DNA of 64,000 nt, from assembly GCF_014196845.1 (NCBI RefSeq), contig NZ_JACIEM010000001.1:1488001-1552000 (forward strand). Direction: 5' to 3'. Shown here in pieces: positions 1-8,961 of the stretch. The notes under the pieces are model-generated. The model did not search any database. It was not told where the DNA came from and saw only the letters and a program-made list of their open reading frames with translations. A program made the translations under genes and the position numbers. How positions within the stretch are numbered: position 1 is the first letter of the stretch; each line of letters starts with the position of its first letter. This DNA comes from Aurantimonas endophytica. Lineage in GTDB: Bacteria; Pseudomonadota; Alphaproteobacteria; Rhizobiales; Rhizobiaceae.

Positions 1-678
1 CCACAGGAGTGCCCGCGACGGGTCGGGCGCTGCCAGCAGGCGCTTCAGCTCCTTCCAGACCCGCTCGGGGGACAGCCCGTCGAGCCCCTCCTTCAGCCGC
101 GTCGCCGCCCTGATGCCGGCGGCGTCCGGCCGGCCGTCGCCGTACCAGGCGAAGAAGCGGAAGAAGCGCAGGATGCGCAGATAGTCCTCGCGGATGCGCG
201 CCTCGGCGTCGCCGATGAAGCGCAGCGTCTTCGTCTCGATGTCGGCGAGCCCGCCGACGAGGTCGACCACCGTTCCGTCCGCCTCGCAATAGAGCGCGTT
301 GATCGTGAAATCGCGGCGCTCGGCGTCCGCCTGCCAGTCGCGGCCGAAGCTGACGACGGCGCGGCGTCCGTCGGTCTCGATGTCGCGGCGGAGCGTCGTG
401 ACCTCGAAGACGCCGTCGGGCGTCACCGCCGTGACCGTGCCGTGCTCGACGCCGGTGGGGATCGCGCGGAACCCGGCTGCCTCGATCCGGCTCGTCGTCT
501 CGGAAGGCTGGTTGGTGGTCGCCACGTCGACGTCGGTGACCGCATGGCCCATGATCGTGTTTCGGACCGCGCCGCCGACGACGCGGGCGCTTTCGCCGTC
601 CGCCGACAACGCCGCCAGCAGCGCCTGCAAAGATGGCGCGCGAAGCCAGGGTGCGTCGTCGATCCGCCGGTTGGTCAT
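1..678 (-). CDS. cca: CCA tRNA nucleotidyltransferase, 3' part cut by window edge
   Basis: This is a class II polymerase-beta-type nucleotidyltransferase that adds or repairs the CCA end of tRNAs in the cytoplasm. The first ~226 residues are inside the window. Near residues 37-52 they show the nucleotidyltransferase signature GGAVRN followed by TDVDVATT, which holds the two metal-binding aspartates. The RRDFTINAL motif and the start of the C-terminal RNA-binding region (EDYLRILRFFRFFA) follow. The ATG overlaps the stop of the upstream Nudix gene (ATGA), so the two are translationally coupled in the order DUF1285-Nudix-cca. The family assignment is firm; only the C-terminus is missing, because of the window boundary. 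Confidence 0.93.
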   Translation of the reverse strand, partial: MTNRRIDDAPWLRAPSLQALLAALSADGESARVVGGAVRNTIMGHAVTDVDVATTNQPSETTSRIEAAGFRAIPTGVEHGTVTAVTPDGVFEVTTLRRDIETDGRRAVVSFGRDWQADAERRDFTINALYCEADGTVVDLVGGLADIETKTLRFIGDAEARIREDYLRILRFFRFFAWYGDGRPDAAGIRAATRLKEGLDGLSPERVWKELKRLLAAPDPSRALLW

Positions 679-1316
679 GCGTAGAGCCTTTCGTAGAGCG
701 TCCGGATGATGCCGGCGGTGACGCCCCAGATGAAGCGTTCGCCGAAGGGCATCACATAGTAGTGCCGGGTCCGCCCCTGCCAGACCCGGCTTTCCTGGCG
801 GTGGTTGGCCTCGTTCATCAGGAAGCCCAGCGGCACCTCGAAGACGTCCTCGACCTCGACCGGATTGGCACTGAGCGCAAATCCCGGCCGGATGAGGCCG
901 ACGACCGGGGTGATGCGGAAACCGGTGGTGGTGCGGTAATGCGGCAGCCGCCCGATCGGCTCGACATGGTCCGGGTCGAGCGCGATCTCCTCGAGACTCT
1001 CGCGCATCGCCGCGGCCTCGGGCGAGGCGTCGCCCGGATCGACGGAGCCGCCCGGAAAGGCGATCTGGCCCGAATGCTGGCGCAGATGCGAGGCCCGCGT
1101 CGTCAGGATCACCGTCGCACCCTCGCGGCGATCGACGACGGGCACGAGGACGGCGGCCTCGCGCGCCGATTCGCGCTCCATCAGCTGGACGAGGTCCGGG
1201 TTGAGCAAATGGTCGCCATAGTGCCGCTCGGGCGGCAAAGCCGGCCCGGCGGCTGCCATCCGCGCCCGCAGGTCCGCGGCGGTGAAGCCGGCATAGTCGT
1301 CAGGCCATGCGGTCAC
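675..1316 (-). CDS. Nudix hydrolase, CoA pyrophosphatase (NudL) type
   Basis: 213 aa. The Nudix box appears as FPGGSVDPGD followed by REsLEEIAL, with the catalytic RExxEE glutamates near residues 103-107. The TTRASHLRQHSGQIAFPGG stretch just before the box is typical of the CoA diphosphatase (NudL/PCD1) branch, which hydrolyses CoA and its derivatives to 4'-phosphopantetheine and 3',5'-ADP. The substrate is inferred from family resemblance only. The gene sits between DUF1285 and cca with stop-start overlaps on both sides, so all three are probably one transcript. Confidence 0.85.
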   Translation of the reverse strand: MTAWPDDYAGFTAADLRARMAAAGPALPPERHYGDHLLNPDLVQLMERESAREAAVLVPVVDRREGATVILTTRASHLRQHSGQIAFPGGSVDPGDASPEAAAMRESLEEIALDPDHVEPIGRLPHYRTTTGFRITPVVGLIRPGFALSANPVEVEDVFEVPLGFLMNEANHRQESRVWQGRTRHYYVMPFGERFIWGVTAGIIRTLYERLYA

Positions 1317-1888
1317 GCCGCGCCTTTGCCGATGGCGAAGCGGGCGCCGCCGGAGCGCACGAACGGGCCGGCGCCGTCATCCTCGACGAAGTCGGCGAGA
1401 TCATATGCGAGCGCCCGCGTCAGCCGCGCCTCGAGGCGACCCCGCACCGTCACGTAGGGGCGGAACGCGCCGTCTTCCGTGTCGCCAGCAAAGCGTAGCG
1501 GGCGGTCAGGTCCGCAGATGACGACGTCGCCGACCTCTGTCCGGAACGTCAGGATGGGCTCGCCGCCTTGCATGTCGCGACTCATCTCCACCGCCTGAAA
1601 ATGCGCGTCCTCCACCGTGATCCCCAGCTTTTCGACGGGGGTCACCAGATAGGTGCGGCCGTCTGCGTCCTTGCGCAGGACGGTCGAGAACAGCCGGACG
1701 AGAGGCTTTCGTCCGATCGGCGAGCCGCCATAGGTCCAGGTGCCGTCCGCGCGGATCACCATGTCGATATCGCCGCAGAAGGGCGGGTTCCAGATCTCGA
1801 CGGGCGGTGCGCCCTTGCCTGCGCGCTCGGCGCGCGACACCAGCGCTTTGAGGCTTGGACCGCCGCTGCTAGATGCTTGATTTTCCAT
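1313..1888 (-). CDS. DUF1285 family protein
   Basis: 191 aa, no signal peptide or membrane segment, so probably cytosolic. The sequence matches the DUF1285 family: an N-terminal PPVEIWNPPFCGDIDMVI block, then IGRKPLVRLFSTVLRKDADG, then VTPVEKLGITVEDAHF. The family has no established biochemical function that I can name. It begins a three-gene minus-strand operon with the NudL-like hydrolase and cca. The start is divergent from moxR across ~195 bp, which should hold both promoters. Confidence 0.8.
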   Translation of the reverse strand: MENQASSSGGPSLKALVSRAERAGKGAPPVEIWNPPFCGDIDMVIRADGTWTYGGSPIGRKPLVRLFSTVLRKDADGRTYLVTPVEKLGITVEDAHFQAVEMSRDMQGGEPILTFRTEVGDVVICGPDRPLRFAGDTEDGAFRPYVTVRGRLEARLTRALAYDLADFVEDDGAGPFVRSGGARFAIGKGAA

Positions 1889-2083
1889 AACGCCCTTGTG
1901 TTGCGACGCGGTACTTCCAGGCCCTGCTGGTCTTATTTTGGCCCGCCTTCGCAGTCACGAAATAGTTGTCCTTTCCTTGCTTGCCAGGAGCGGTCGCGGC
2001 GGTTTTCATGAGGCGGCAAGCGGCGGCGGCGCCACTTTCGCGCTGCAGCGCCCGATAGCGGCCTTCTCGACGGAGACATCACC

Positions 2084-3094
2084 ATGACGATTCTCGCGCC
2101 CCACGAGGCAACGCTCGACGAAGGCGCAGTGGTTCGCCTGGCCGAGACGGCCCTTTCCGACATCGCCGCGATCCGCCAGTCCGTCGGGCGGGTGATCTTC
2201 GGCCAGGAGACGGTCGTCGAACAGGCGCTGATCGCGATCCTCGCCGGCGGCCATGCGCTGCTGGTCGGCGTGCCCGGCCTTGCCAAGACCAAGCTGGTCG
2301 ACACGCTCGGCGTCGCGCTCGGCCTCGACGCGCGCCGCATCCAGTTTACGCCGGATCTGATGCCCTCGGACATCATCGGCACCGAGGTGATGGACCAGGA
2401 CGAGAACGGCCGTCGCTCGTTCCGATACGTCAAGGGGCCGGTCTTCGCGCAGCTGCTGATGGCCGACGAGATCAACCGCGCCTCGCCGCGCACTCAGTCG
2501 GCGCTGCTGCAGTCGATGCAGGAATACCACGTCACCGTCGCCGGCGAGCGCCACGACCTGCCCGCCCCGTTCCACGTGCTGGCGACCCAGAACCCGCTCG
2601 AGCAAGAGGGCACCTATCCGCTGCCCGAGGCGCAGCTCGACCGCTTCCTGATGCAGGTCGACGTCTCCTATCCCGACCTCGCCGCCGAACGCCGCATCCT
2701 CTTGGAGACGACGGGCGGCCACGATCAGTCGGCAGAACCCGTGGTGACCGCCGAGCGGCTGCGCGAGATCCAGGCGCTCATCCGTCGGATGCCGGTGGCC
2801 GAAAGCGTCGTCGAGGCGATCCTCTCCCTCGTCCGCTCCGCCCGGCCGGGCAACGGACACAAGGAGGCGGACGCGCACATCGCCTGGGGTCCCGGCCCGC
2901 GCGCCTCGCAGTCGCTGATGACCTGCGTCCGCGCCCGCGCGCTCTATGACGGCCGTCTCGCTCCCTCGGTGGACGACGTGATGGCGCTAGCCGAGCCAAT
3001 CCTGCAGCACCGCATGGCGCTGAACTTCGCCGCCCGCGCCGAGGGCATGAGCGTGCGCGACGTGATCGCCACGCTCAAGCGCGACGCGGCGTAG
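2084..3094 (+). CDS. MoxR-family AAA+ ATPase
   Basis: 336 aa. AAA_3 ATPase of the MoxR family, thought to act as a chaperone in maturing or activating envelope complexes together with vWA-domain partners. Visible motifs are Walker A GVPGLAKTK (near residue 67), Walker B LLMADEIN (near 127), sensor-1 region ATQNPLEQEGTYPLPEAQLDRF and a C-terminal lid domain. It leads a four-gene operon followed by DUF58, DUF4159/BatA-like and a large membrane protein, the usual alphaproteobacterial arrangement. The client is unknown. The TAG stop lies 8 bp before the DUF58 start. Confidence 0.95.
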   Translation: MTILAPHEATLDEGAVVRLAETALSDIAAIRQSVGRVIFGQETVVEQALIAILAGGHALLVGVPGLAKTKLVDTLGVALGLDARRIQFTPDLMPSDIIGTEVMDQDENGRRSFRYVKGPVFAQLLMADEINRASPRTQSALLQSMQEYHVTVAGERHDLPAPFHVLATQNPLEQEGTYPLPEAQLDRFLMQVDVSYPDLAAERRILLETTGGHDQSAEPVVTAERLREIQALIRRMPVAESVVEAILSLVRSARPGNGHKEADAHIAWGPGPRASQSLMTCVRARALYDGRLAPSVDDVMALAEPILQHRMALNFAARAEGMSVRDVIATLKRDAA

Positions 3095-3102
3095 GAACGC
3101 TG

Positions 3103-4014
3103 ATGCCCATCGGCTCGACCGTCGAACTCACCGCCGCGCCGGAGGCCCTGGTCAGGGCCCGGCAGCGCGCCGTGCTGATGCCCGACCTCCTGGTCGAGGC
3201 CCGGCGCGTCGTGGCGACGGTGATCGCCGGCTGGCATGGCCGACGGCGCCGCGGCGTCGGCGAGAATTTCTGGCAGTTCCGCCCCTTCGTCGAAGGCGAG
3301 GCGGTATCTCGCATCGACTGGCGACGCTCGGCCCGCGACGATCATGTCTATCTGCGCGACCAGGAGTGGGAGGCGGCGCACACGGTCTGGGTCTGGGCCG
3401 ACCCGTCCTCGTCGATGCAGTATCAGTCGAAGACCGCGCCGGTATCGAAGGAGTCGCGCGCGCTGGTGCTCGTCCTGGCGCTGGCGGAAATCCTGTCGCG
3501 CTCCGGCGAGCGCATTGGCTATCCGGGCGTCGTCGATCCGATCTCGGCGCGCAATGCCGCCGAGCGGATTGCCGCGACCCTGCTCGGCAGCCGCCCGGAC
3601 GATGCCTTTCCGCCGGACGACAGGCTGAAGCGCTTCTCCGAGATGGTGATCGTCAGCGACCTGCTCGACCCTGTGGACGAGATCGTCGCGCGGATCGACC
3701 GCATCGCGCGCCGCGGCATTCGCGGCCACGTGGTCATGGTCTCCGACCCGGCCGAGGAAGCCTTCCCCTATGCTGGGCGTACCGAGTTCCGCGATCCGGA
3801 GACCGGCGCCAAGCTCACCGCCGGACGCGCCGAGACGCTGCGCACCGAATACGTCACGCTCTACAACGCCCGCCGCGACCATATCGCCGAGCATTGCCGA
3901 CGCCTTGGCTGGAGTTTCATCCCGCACCGCACCGACCGGCCGGCCTCGGAGGCGCTGGTCGCCATCCACGCACGGTTGAGCGGCGCGCCGCAGCCGACGG
4001 GCCGTCTGCCGTGA
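3103..4014 (+). CDS. DUF58 domain protein (MoxR partner)
   Basis: 303 aa. The DUF58 signature lies near residues 55-75 (RPFVEGEAVSRIDWRRSA), followed by a vWA-like segment with DPSSSM, a partial MIDAS-like DxSxS motif. DUF58 proteins are routinely encoded after MoxR ATPases and are considered adaptors or clients of the ATPase. AGGA six bases before the ATG serves as ribosome binding site. The stop overlaps the next start (TGATG), so the downstream membrane protein is probably coupled. No membrane segment is visible here, unlike some DUF58 proteins. Confidence 0.9.
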   Translation: MPIGSTVELTAAPEALVRARQRAVLMPDLLVEARRVVATVIAGWHGRRRRGVGENFWQFRPFVEGEAVSRIDWRRSARDDHVYLRDQEWEAAHTVWVWADPSSSMQYQSKTAPVSKESRALVLVLALAEILSRSGERIGYPGVVDPISARNAAERIAATLLGSRPDDAFPPDDRLKRFSEMVIVSDLLDPVDEIVARIDRIARRGIRGHVVMVSDPAEEAFPYAGRTEFRDPETGAKLTAGRAETLRTEYVTLYNARRDHIAEHCRRLGWSFIPHRTDRPASEALVAIHARLSGAPQPTGRLP

Positions 4015-6878
4015 TGGGCGGCCTCGCCCTTTCCTTCGGCGCACCGCTGGTATTGGCAGGACTTCTGGCCCTGCCGGTGATCTGGTGGCTGCTGAAGCTG
4101 ACACCGCCGCGGCCCCAGACAGAGACATTCCCGCCGCTGCGGATCCTGCAACGCGTCCTGAAGAGCGAAGAGACGCCGTCGAAGAGCCCGTGGTGGCTGA
4201 CGCTGCTGCGGCTGCTGCTGGCTGCCCTGATCATCCTGGCGCTGGCGGCGCCGACGCTGAACCCGCGCGAGGGTCTCCTTTCAGGCTCCGGCCCGCTGGC
4301 GCTGCTGGTCGACAATGGCTGGGCGAGCGGCGGCGACTGGGATGCGCGGCGCGAGGCCGCCGAAGAGCTCATCCAGCGGGCGGGCGACCAGGGCCGACCG
4401 ATCGCCCTCGCCTTCACCGCCGAAGCGGCGGAGGACGACGCGACGCCCGCCGAGGCCAATACGGCGCTCGAACGGCTGGCCGCCGCGGGACCGCGCCCGA
4501 TCCCGACCGACCGCGTCGCAGCGGCCGACCGGCTGGTGACTGCGCTGGCGGGCGAGAGTCCTGGGTCGCTGGTGTTCCTCGCCGACGGGCTGGACAGCGA
4601 AGGCACCGAGGCCGCGGCGCGCAGCCTTGCCGCGCTGGCGCCGGGCGAAGCCATCGTCTACGCGCCGAATGTCGACGGGCTGGTCGGCCTCACCGGCGCC
4701 GACAATTCCACCGAGGCGCTGGTCGTGCAGGCGGTTCGCCCTGAGGGCGCGCTTGCCGCCGATCTGGCGCTGCGGGCCCTCGATTCGCAGAGCCGCGAAG
4801 TCGGCCGCGCGCCGCTGGAATTCGCCGAAGGCGCCGCCACCGCCGAAGCCCGCTTCGCGATCCCGGTGGAGCTGCGCAACGACATCGCCCGCATCGAGGT
4901 CGAGGGCGCGTCGCAGGCCGGCGCCGTCCGGCTGGTCGACGACAGTTTCCGACGTCGCCGCGTCGGCCTGGTTTCCGGCGAATCCGCCGACGTCGCGCAG
5001 CCGCTGCTCTCCCCGCTCTACTACATCAGCCGCGCGTTGGAGCCCTTCGCCGACATCGTGCGCGCCGAGAGCGCCGACCTTGGCGAGGCGATCCCGGCAC
5101 TGGTCGAGCGCCGTCCGTCGATGATCGTGCTCGCAGATATCGGCGTGATGCCCGAACGCGCCCAGGTGGCGCTGCAGGGTTTCGTGGAGGGCGGTGGCTA
5201 TCTCGTCCGCTTCGCCGGGCCGCGGCTCGCCGCGACGACCGGCGACGACCCGCTGGTGCCGGTGCGCCTGCGGGCCGGCGAACGGCAGCTCGGCGGCGCG
5301 ATGTCATGGTCCGAGCCGCAGACGATTGCCCCGATGGCTGCCGAGACGCCATTTGCCGGTATCGAGGTGCCGGCGGACGTCACCGTGGCGCGCCAGTTGC
5401 TGGCCGAGCCCTCCGTTGACCTGCCCGAGCGCACCTGGGCCAGCCTGTCTGACGGCACGCCGCTGGTCACCGCGGCGAACGTCGGCGCCGGCTCCATCGT
5501 GCTCTTCCACGTCACCGCCGAGGCGACCTGGTCGAACCTGCCGATTTCCGGCGCCTTCGTCGACATGCTGCGGCGCATTGTGACGCTGTCGCGCGCCAGC
5601 GGCGGGACTACCGACGGGCGGACGGCGGCCGACAGCCTGCCGCCCTATCGCATTCTCGACGGCCAGGGCCGGCTGGTCGGACCGGGGGCCGAGGTCCAGC
5701 CGCTGGAACCCGTCGCCGAAGGCGTGCCGCCGGTGACCCGTCAGAACCCGCCCGGGCTCTACGGCAACGAGGAAGGCTACATGGCGCTCAATCTCCTGCC
5801 GGCGGGCGCGGAACTGCGACGGCTGCCGGCGCTGGATCTCGGCGCACCGGTGGAGGCGCGCGGCTATGGCGGCGAAAGCGCGCTGAACCTGGCGCCCTGG
5901 CTGTTCGCTGCCGCGCTCGTGCTCTTCGCCCTCGACGCGCTGGCGCTGCTGTGGCTGAACGGCGCCTTCTCGCGCATCGGCGGCACGCTGTCGCGCCGGC
6001 GGGCTACGGCGTTGCCGGCCATCGCCGTGCTCGCGGCTGCCGGGCTGCTGCTCGCCGCCGTCCCCCCGGCGCATGCCCAGGAGGCACCCGGCACGCCGGC
6101 CCCGCCGGAGACGGCGGTGCCGCTCGACGTCGAACGCGCCATCCTGGCGACGGAATCGACGCATTTCGCCTATGTCGAGACCGGCCTTCCGGCCGTCGAC
6201 GACGTCGCCCGCGCGGGCCTCGCCGGGCTCAGCCAGTATGTCGCGGCGAAGACGGCCCTCGAGCCGGGCGAGCCGATGGCCGTCGACATCGCGACGGACG
6301 AACTCGCCTTCTTCCCGCTGATCTATTGGCCCATCGACCCGGCCGCGCCGATGCCGGAAGAGGCTGCGATCAGCCGCATCGACGCCTACATGAAGCAGGG
6401 CGGCACGGTGCTGTTCGACGTCGCCGACGAGACGCTGGCCGGGCTCTCCGGCACCGAGGTCTCCGCCGGGCAGCGCCGGCTGCGCGACATTCTCGCGGAC
6501 CTCGACATCCCGCCGCTGGAGCCGGTGCCCGCCGACCACGTGCTGACCAAGGCCTTCTACATTCTCGACGATTTTCCCGGCCGCCATACCGGCTCGGATC
6601 TGTGGGTGGAGTCGCTGGTGCAGGATGCGGACGGCACGGCGCGGCCGGCGCGCGGCGGCGACGGCGTCTCCTCGATCATGATCACCTCGAACGACTTCGC
6701 CAGCGCCTGGGCGGTCGACGAGCAGGGCCTGTTCCTGTTCCCCACCGACTCTGCTGACCCGGCGCAGCGCGAGTTCGCCTATCGGGCGGGCGTCAACATC
6801 GTGATGTACGTGCTGACCGGCAACTACAAGGCGGACCAGGTGCACGTGCCGGCGCTCTTGGAAAGGCTCGGCCAGTGA
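4014..6878 (+). CDS. BatA-like N-terminal and DUF4159 membrane protein
   Basis: 954 aa from the ATG that overlaps the DUF58 stop; the same frame is open further upstream, but that part shadows DUF58. Two N-terminal membrane helices (about residues 5-25 and 60-78) around the TPPRPQTETFPPLRIL loop mark a BatA/aerotolerance-regulator N-terminus. A long extracytoplasmic region follows. Two further hydrophobic segments lie near 625-650 and 662-685, the latter ending in an AHAQE signal-peptidase-like site. The DUF4159 domain (about 705-950) contains FAYVETGLP, YWPIDP and YMKQGGTVLFDVAD. It is probably an inner-membrane partner of the MoxR/DUF58 pair. The internal AHAQ site raises the possibility that the DUF4159 domain is released by cleavage. 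Confidence 0.88.
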   Translation: MGGLALSFGAPLVLAGLLALPVIWWLLKLTPPRPQTETFPPLRILQRVLKSEETPSKSPWWLTLLRLLLAALIILALAAPTLNPREGLLSGSGPLALLVDNGWASGGDWDARREAAEELIQRAGDQGRPIALAFTAEAAEDDATPAEANTALERLAAAGPRPIPTDRVAAADRLVTALAGESPGSLVFLADGLDSEGTEAAARSLAALAPGEAIVYAPNVDGLVGLTGADNSTEALVVQAVRPEGALAADLALRALDSQSREVGRAPLEFAEGAATAEARFAIPVELRNDIARIEVEGASQAGAVRLVDDSFRRRRVGLVSGESADVAQPLLSPLYYISRALEPFADIVRAESADLGEAIPALVERRPSMIVLADIGVMPERAQVALQGFVEGGGYLVRFAGPRLAATTGDDPLVPVRLRAGERQLGGAMSWSEPQTIAPMAAETPFAGIEVPADVTVARQLLAEPSVDLPERTWASLSDGTPLVTAANVGAGSIVLFHVTAEATWSNLPISGAFVDMLRRIVTLSRASGGTTDGRTAADSLPPYRILDGQGRLVGPGAEVQPLEPVAEGVPPVTRQNPPGLYGNEEGYMALNLLPAGAELRRLPALDLGAPVEARGYGGESALNLAPWLFAAALVLFALDALALLWLNGAFSRIGGTLSRRRATALPAIAVLAAAGLLLAAVPPAHAQEAPGTPAPPETAVPLDVERAILATESTHFAYVETGLPAVDDVARAGLAGLSQYVAAKTALEPGEPMAVDIATDELAFFPLIYWPIDPAAPMPEEAAISRIDAYMKQGGTVLFDVADETLAGLSGTEVSAGQRRLRDILADLDIPPLEPVPADHVLTKAFYILDDFPGRHTGSDLWVESLVQDADGTARPARGGDGVSSIMITSNDFASAWAVDEQGLFLFPTDSADPAQREFAYRAGVNIVMYVLTGNYKADQVHVPALLERLGQ

Positions 6879-8947
6879 CCTGGTCGATGGAGTTTGCCCC
6901 GCTGTTTTCGTGGACGGTGATCGCGATCCTGGCGGTTCCGGCCGTGATCCTCGCGCTCGCTTTGCTGCTCGCCCGGATGCGCGGCGCCCTCATCCGCGTC
7001 GTCGCCATTGCCGCCATCCTCCTGGCGCTGATCAACCCGGTGGTGCTGGAAGAGGAGCGCGACCCGCTGAAGAGCGTCGTCGCGCTTGTCGTCGACCGCA
7101 GCCAGAGCCAGACCATCGAGGAGCGCACCGCACAGGCCGACACGGCCGAGGCAGCGCTGAAGGAGAGCCTCGCACGTTTCCCCGAATTCGAGGTCCGCAC
7201 GGTCGAGGCCCGGTCCGGCGCGACGCCCGGCGACGACGCGACCACGGCGCTGTTCGGCGCGCTTTCCGGCGCGCTCAAGGACGTTTCGCCTGCGCGCGTC
7301 GCCGGCGCGGTGATGATCACCGACGGCCAGATCCACGACATTCCGGCGGAAGCCCAGGCGCTCGGCTTCAATGCTCCGGTCCACGGGCTGATCACCGGCC
7401 GGGAGGACGAGTTCGACCGTCGCATCGAGATCACCACCAGCCCACGATTCGGCCTCGTCGACGAGGACCAGACGCTGCGCTACCGCGTCGTTGAAGAAGG
7501 CCCGCAGGCCTCCGACAGGCCGGTCGAGGTGCAGGTCTTCGTCAATGGCGACCTCGTCTCGCGCGAGCAGGCGCGGCCGGGCAGCGACGCCGCCCTCACC
7601 TTCCAGCTGCCGCGCGCCGGCAAGAACATCCTGGAACTGTCCGTCGCGCGCGACCCGGCCGAGATCACCGCGGTGAACAACCGGGCGATCGCCGTCGTCG
7701 ACGGCATCCGCGAGAATCTGCGCGTGCTGCTGGTCTCCGGCGAACCGCATGCCGGCGAACGAACCTGGCGCAATCTCCTGAAGTCGGACGCCGCCGTCGA
7801 CCTCGTCCACTTCACCATCCTGCGCCCGCCGGAGAAGCAGGACGGCACGCCGATCGACGAATTGTCGCTGATCGCCTTTCCGACCCGCGAGCTGTTCGTC
7901 GAGAAGATCGACGATTTCGACCTGATCATCTTCGACCGCTACCAGGAGCGCGGCGTGCTCCCGTCGCTGTATTTCGACTACATCGCCCAATATGTCGAAA
8001 ACGGCGGCGCCATCCTCATCGCCGCGGGTCCGGAATATGCCGGCGATGAGAGCGTCGCGACGACGCCGCTGCAATCGATCCTGCCGGCGCTGCCGACCGG
8101 CGGCATCGACCAGCAGGCCTTTCACCCCGAACTGTCGGAGCTGGGGCGCAAGCATCCGGTCACGCGCGACCTGCCTGGCTCGGCCAGCGAGCCGCCCGAC
8201 TGGAGCCAGTGGTTCCGCTCGATCGATGTCGACGAGCCCCGCGGCGAGACCGTCATGGACGGCCCGGGCGGCAAGCCGCTGCTGGTCCTCGACCGCGTCG
8301 GCGAAGGGCGCATCGCGCTGCTCCTGTCCGATCACGAATGGCTGTGGTCGCGCGGCTTCGAGGGCGGCGGGCCGCACGTCGCGCTGTTCCGCCGCCTCGC
8401 CCACTGGCTGATGAAGGAGCCGGAGCTCGAGGAAGAGGCGCTGGACGCCGAGGCCAGTGGATCCGACCTCGTCATCACCCGCCAGACCATCGGCGAGGAC
8501 CCGGGACCTTCGACCGTGCTGACGCCCTCCGGCGAGGCGGTGACCGTGCCGATGCTGGCGGCCGGCGAGGGTCGCTGGGAAGGCCGGCTTGCGACGGAGG
8601 AGCTCGGCCTGTTCCAGGCGGCGAACGGCGAATTGCGGGCGCTTGCCAATGTCGGCCCGGTCAATCCGCGCGAATATCGCGAGGCGATCTCCACCGAGGA
8701 CAAGCTGGCGCCGCTCACTGATGCCACCAGCGGCAGTGTCCGCCGCCTGGGCGAGGATGTCGCGGTGCCGCGCATCGTGCCGGTCAGCGGCCGCGCCGAT
8801 GCCAACGGCCGCGACTGGATCGGCCTCAGGACGACGGAGGAGACCGTGCTGCGCGGCGTCGAGCGCACGCCGCTCTTCGCCGGCTTCCTCGGCCTCGCCG
8901 TGCTGCTGATGGCGCTCTCGGCGACCTGGTACCGCGAAGGGCGGTAG
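6875..8947 (+). CDS. Membrane protein with vWA-like and GATase-1-like domains (MoxR cluster)
   Basis: 690 aa, last gene of the MoxR operon, start overlapping the previous stop (ATGA). The N-terminus has two membrane helices (about 10-33 and 40-58). A DRSQSQT motif follows, a vWA-type DxSxS-like site. A large region near residues 280-500 has the fold pattern of class-I glutamine-amidotransferase-like proteins (LRVLLVSGEPHAGERTWRNLL, DDFDLIIFDRY, YVENGGAILIAAGPEYAG) without an obvious catalytic Cys-His-Glu triad. A C-terminal helix (about 665-684) anchors it. The architecture suggests a structural or sensing role on the periplasmic side. Function is unknown. Confidence 0.85.
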   Translation: MTWSMEFAPLFSWTVIAILAVPAVILALALLLARMRGALIRVVAIAAILLALINPVVLEEERDPLKSVVALVVDRSQSQTIEERTAQADTAEAALKESLARFPEFEVRTVEARSGATPGDDATTALFGALSGALKDVSPARVAGAVMITDGQIHDIPAEAQALGFNAPVHGLITGREDEFDRRIEITTSPRFGLVDEDQTLRYRVVEEGPQASDRPVEVQVFVNGDLVSREQARPGSDAALTFQLPRAGKNILELSVARDPAEITAVNNRAIAVVDGIRENLRVLLVSGEPHAGERTWRNLLKSDAAVDLVHFTILRPPEKQDGTPIDELSLIAFPTRELFVEKIDDFDLIIFDRYQERGVLPSLYFDYIAQYVENGGAILIAAGPEYAGDESVATTPLQSILPALPTGGIDQQAFHPELSELGRKHPVTRDLPGSASEPPDWSQWFRSIDVDEPRGETVMDGPGGKPLLVLDRVGEGRIALLLSDHEWLWSRGFEGGGPHVALFRRLAHWLMKEPELEEEALDAEASGSDLVITRQTIGEDPGPSTVLTPSGEAVTVPMLAAGEGRWEGRLATEELGLFQAANGELRALANVGPVNPREYREAISTEDKLAPLTDATSGSVRRLGEDVAVPRIVPVSGRADANGRDWIGLRTTEETVLRGVERTPLFAGFLGLAVLLMALSATWYREGR

Positions 8948-8961
8948 CGGGACGTCGGGCG

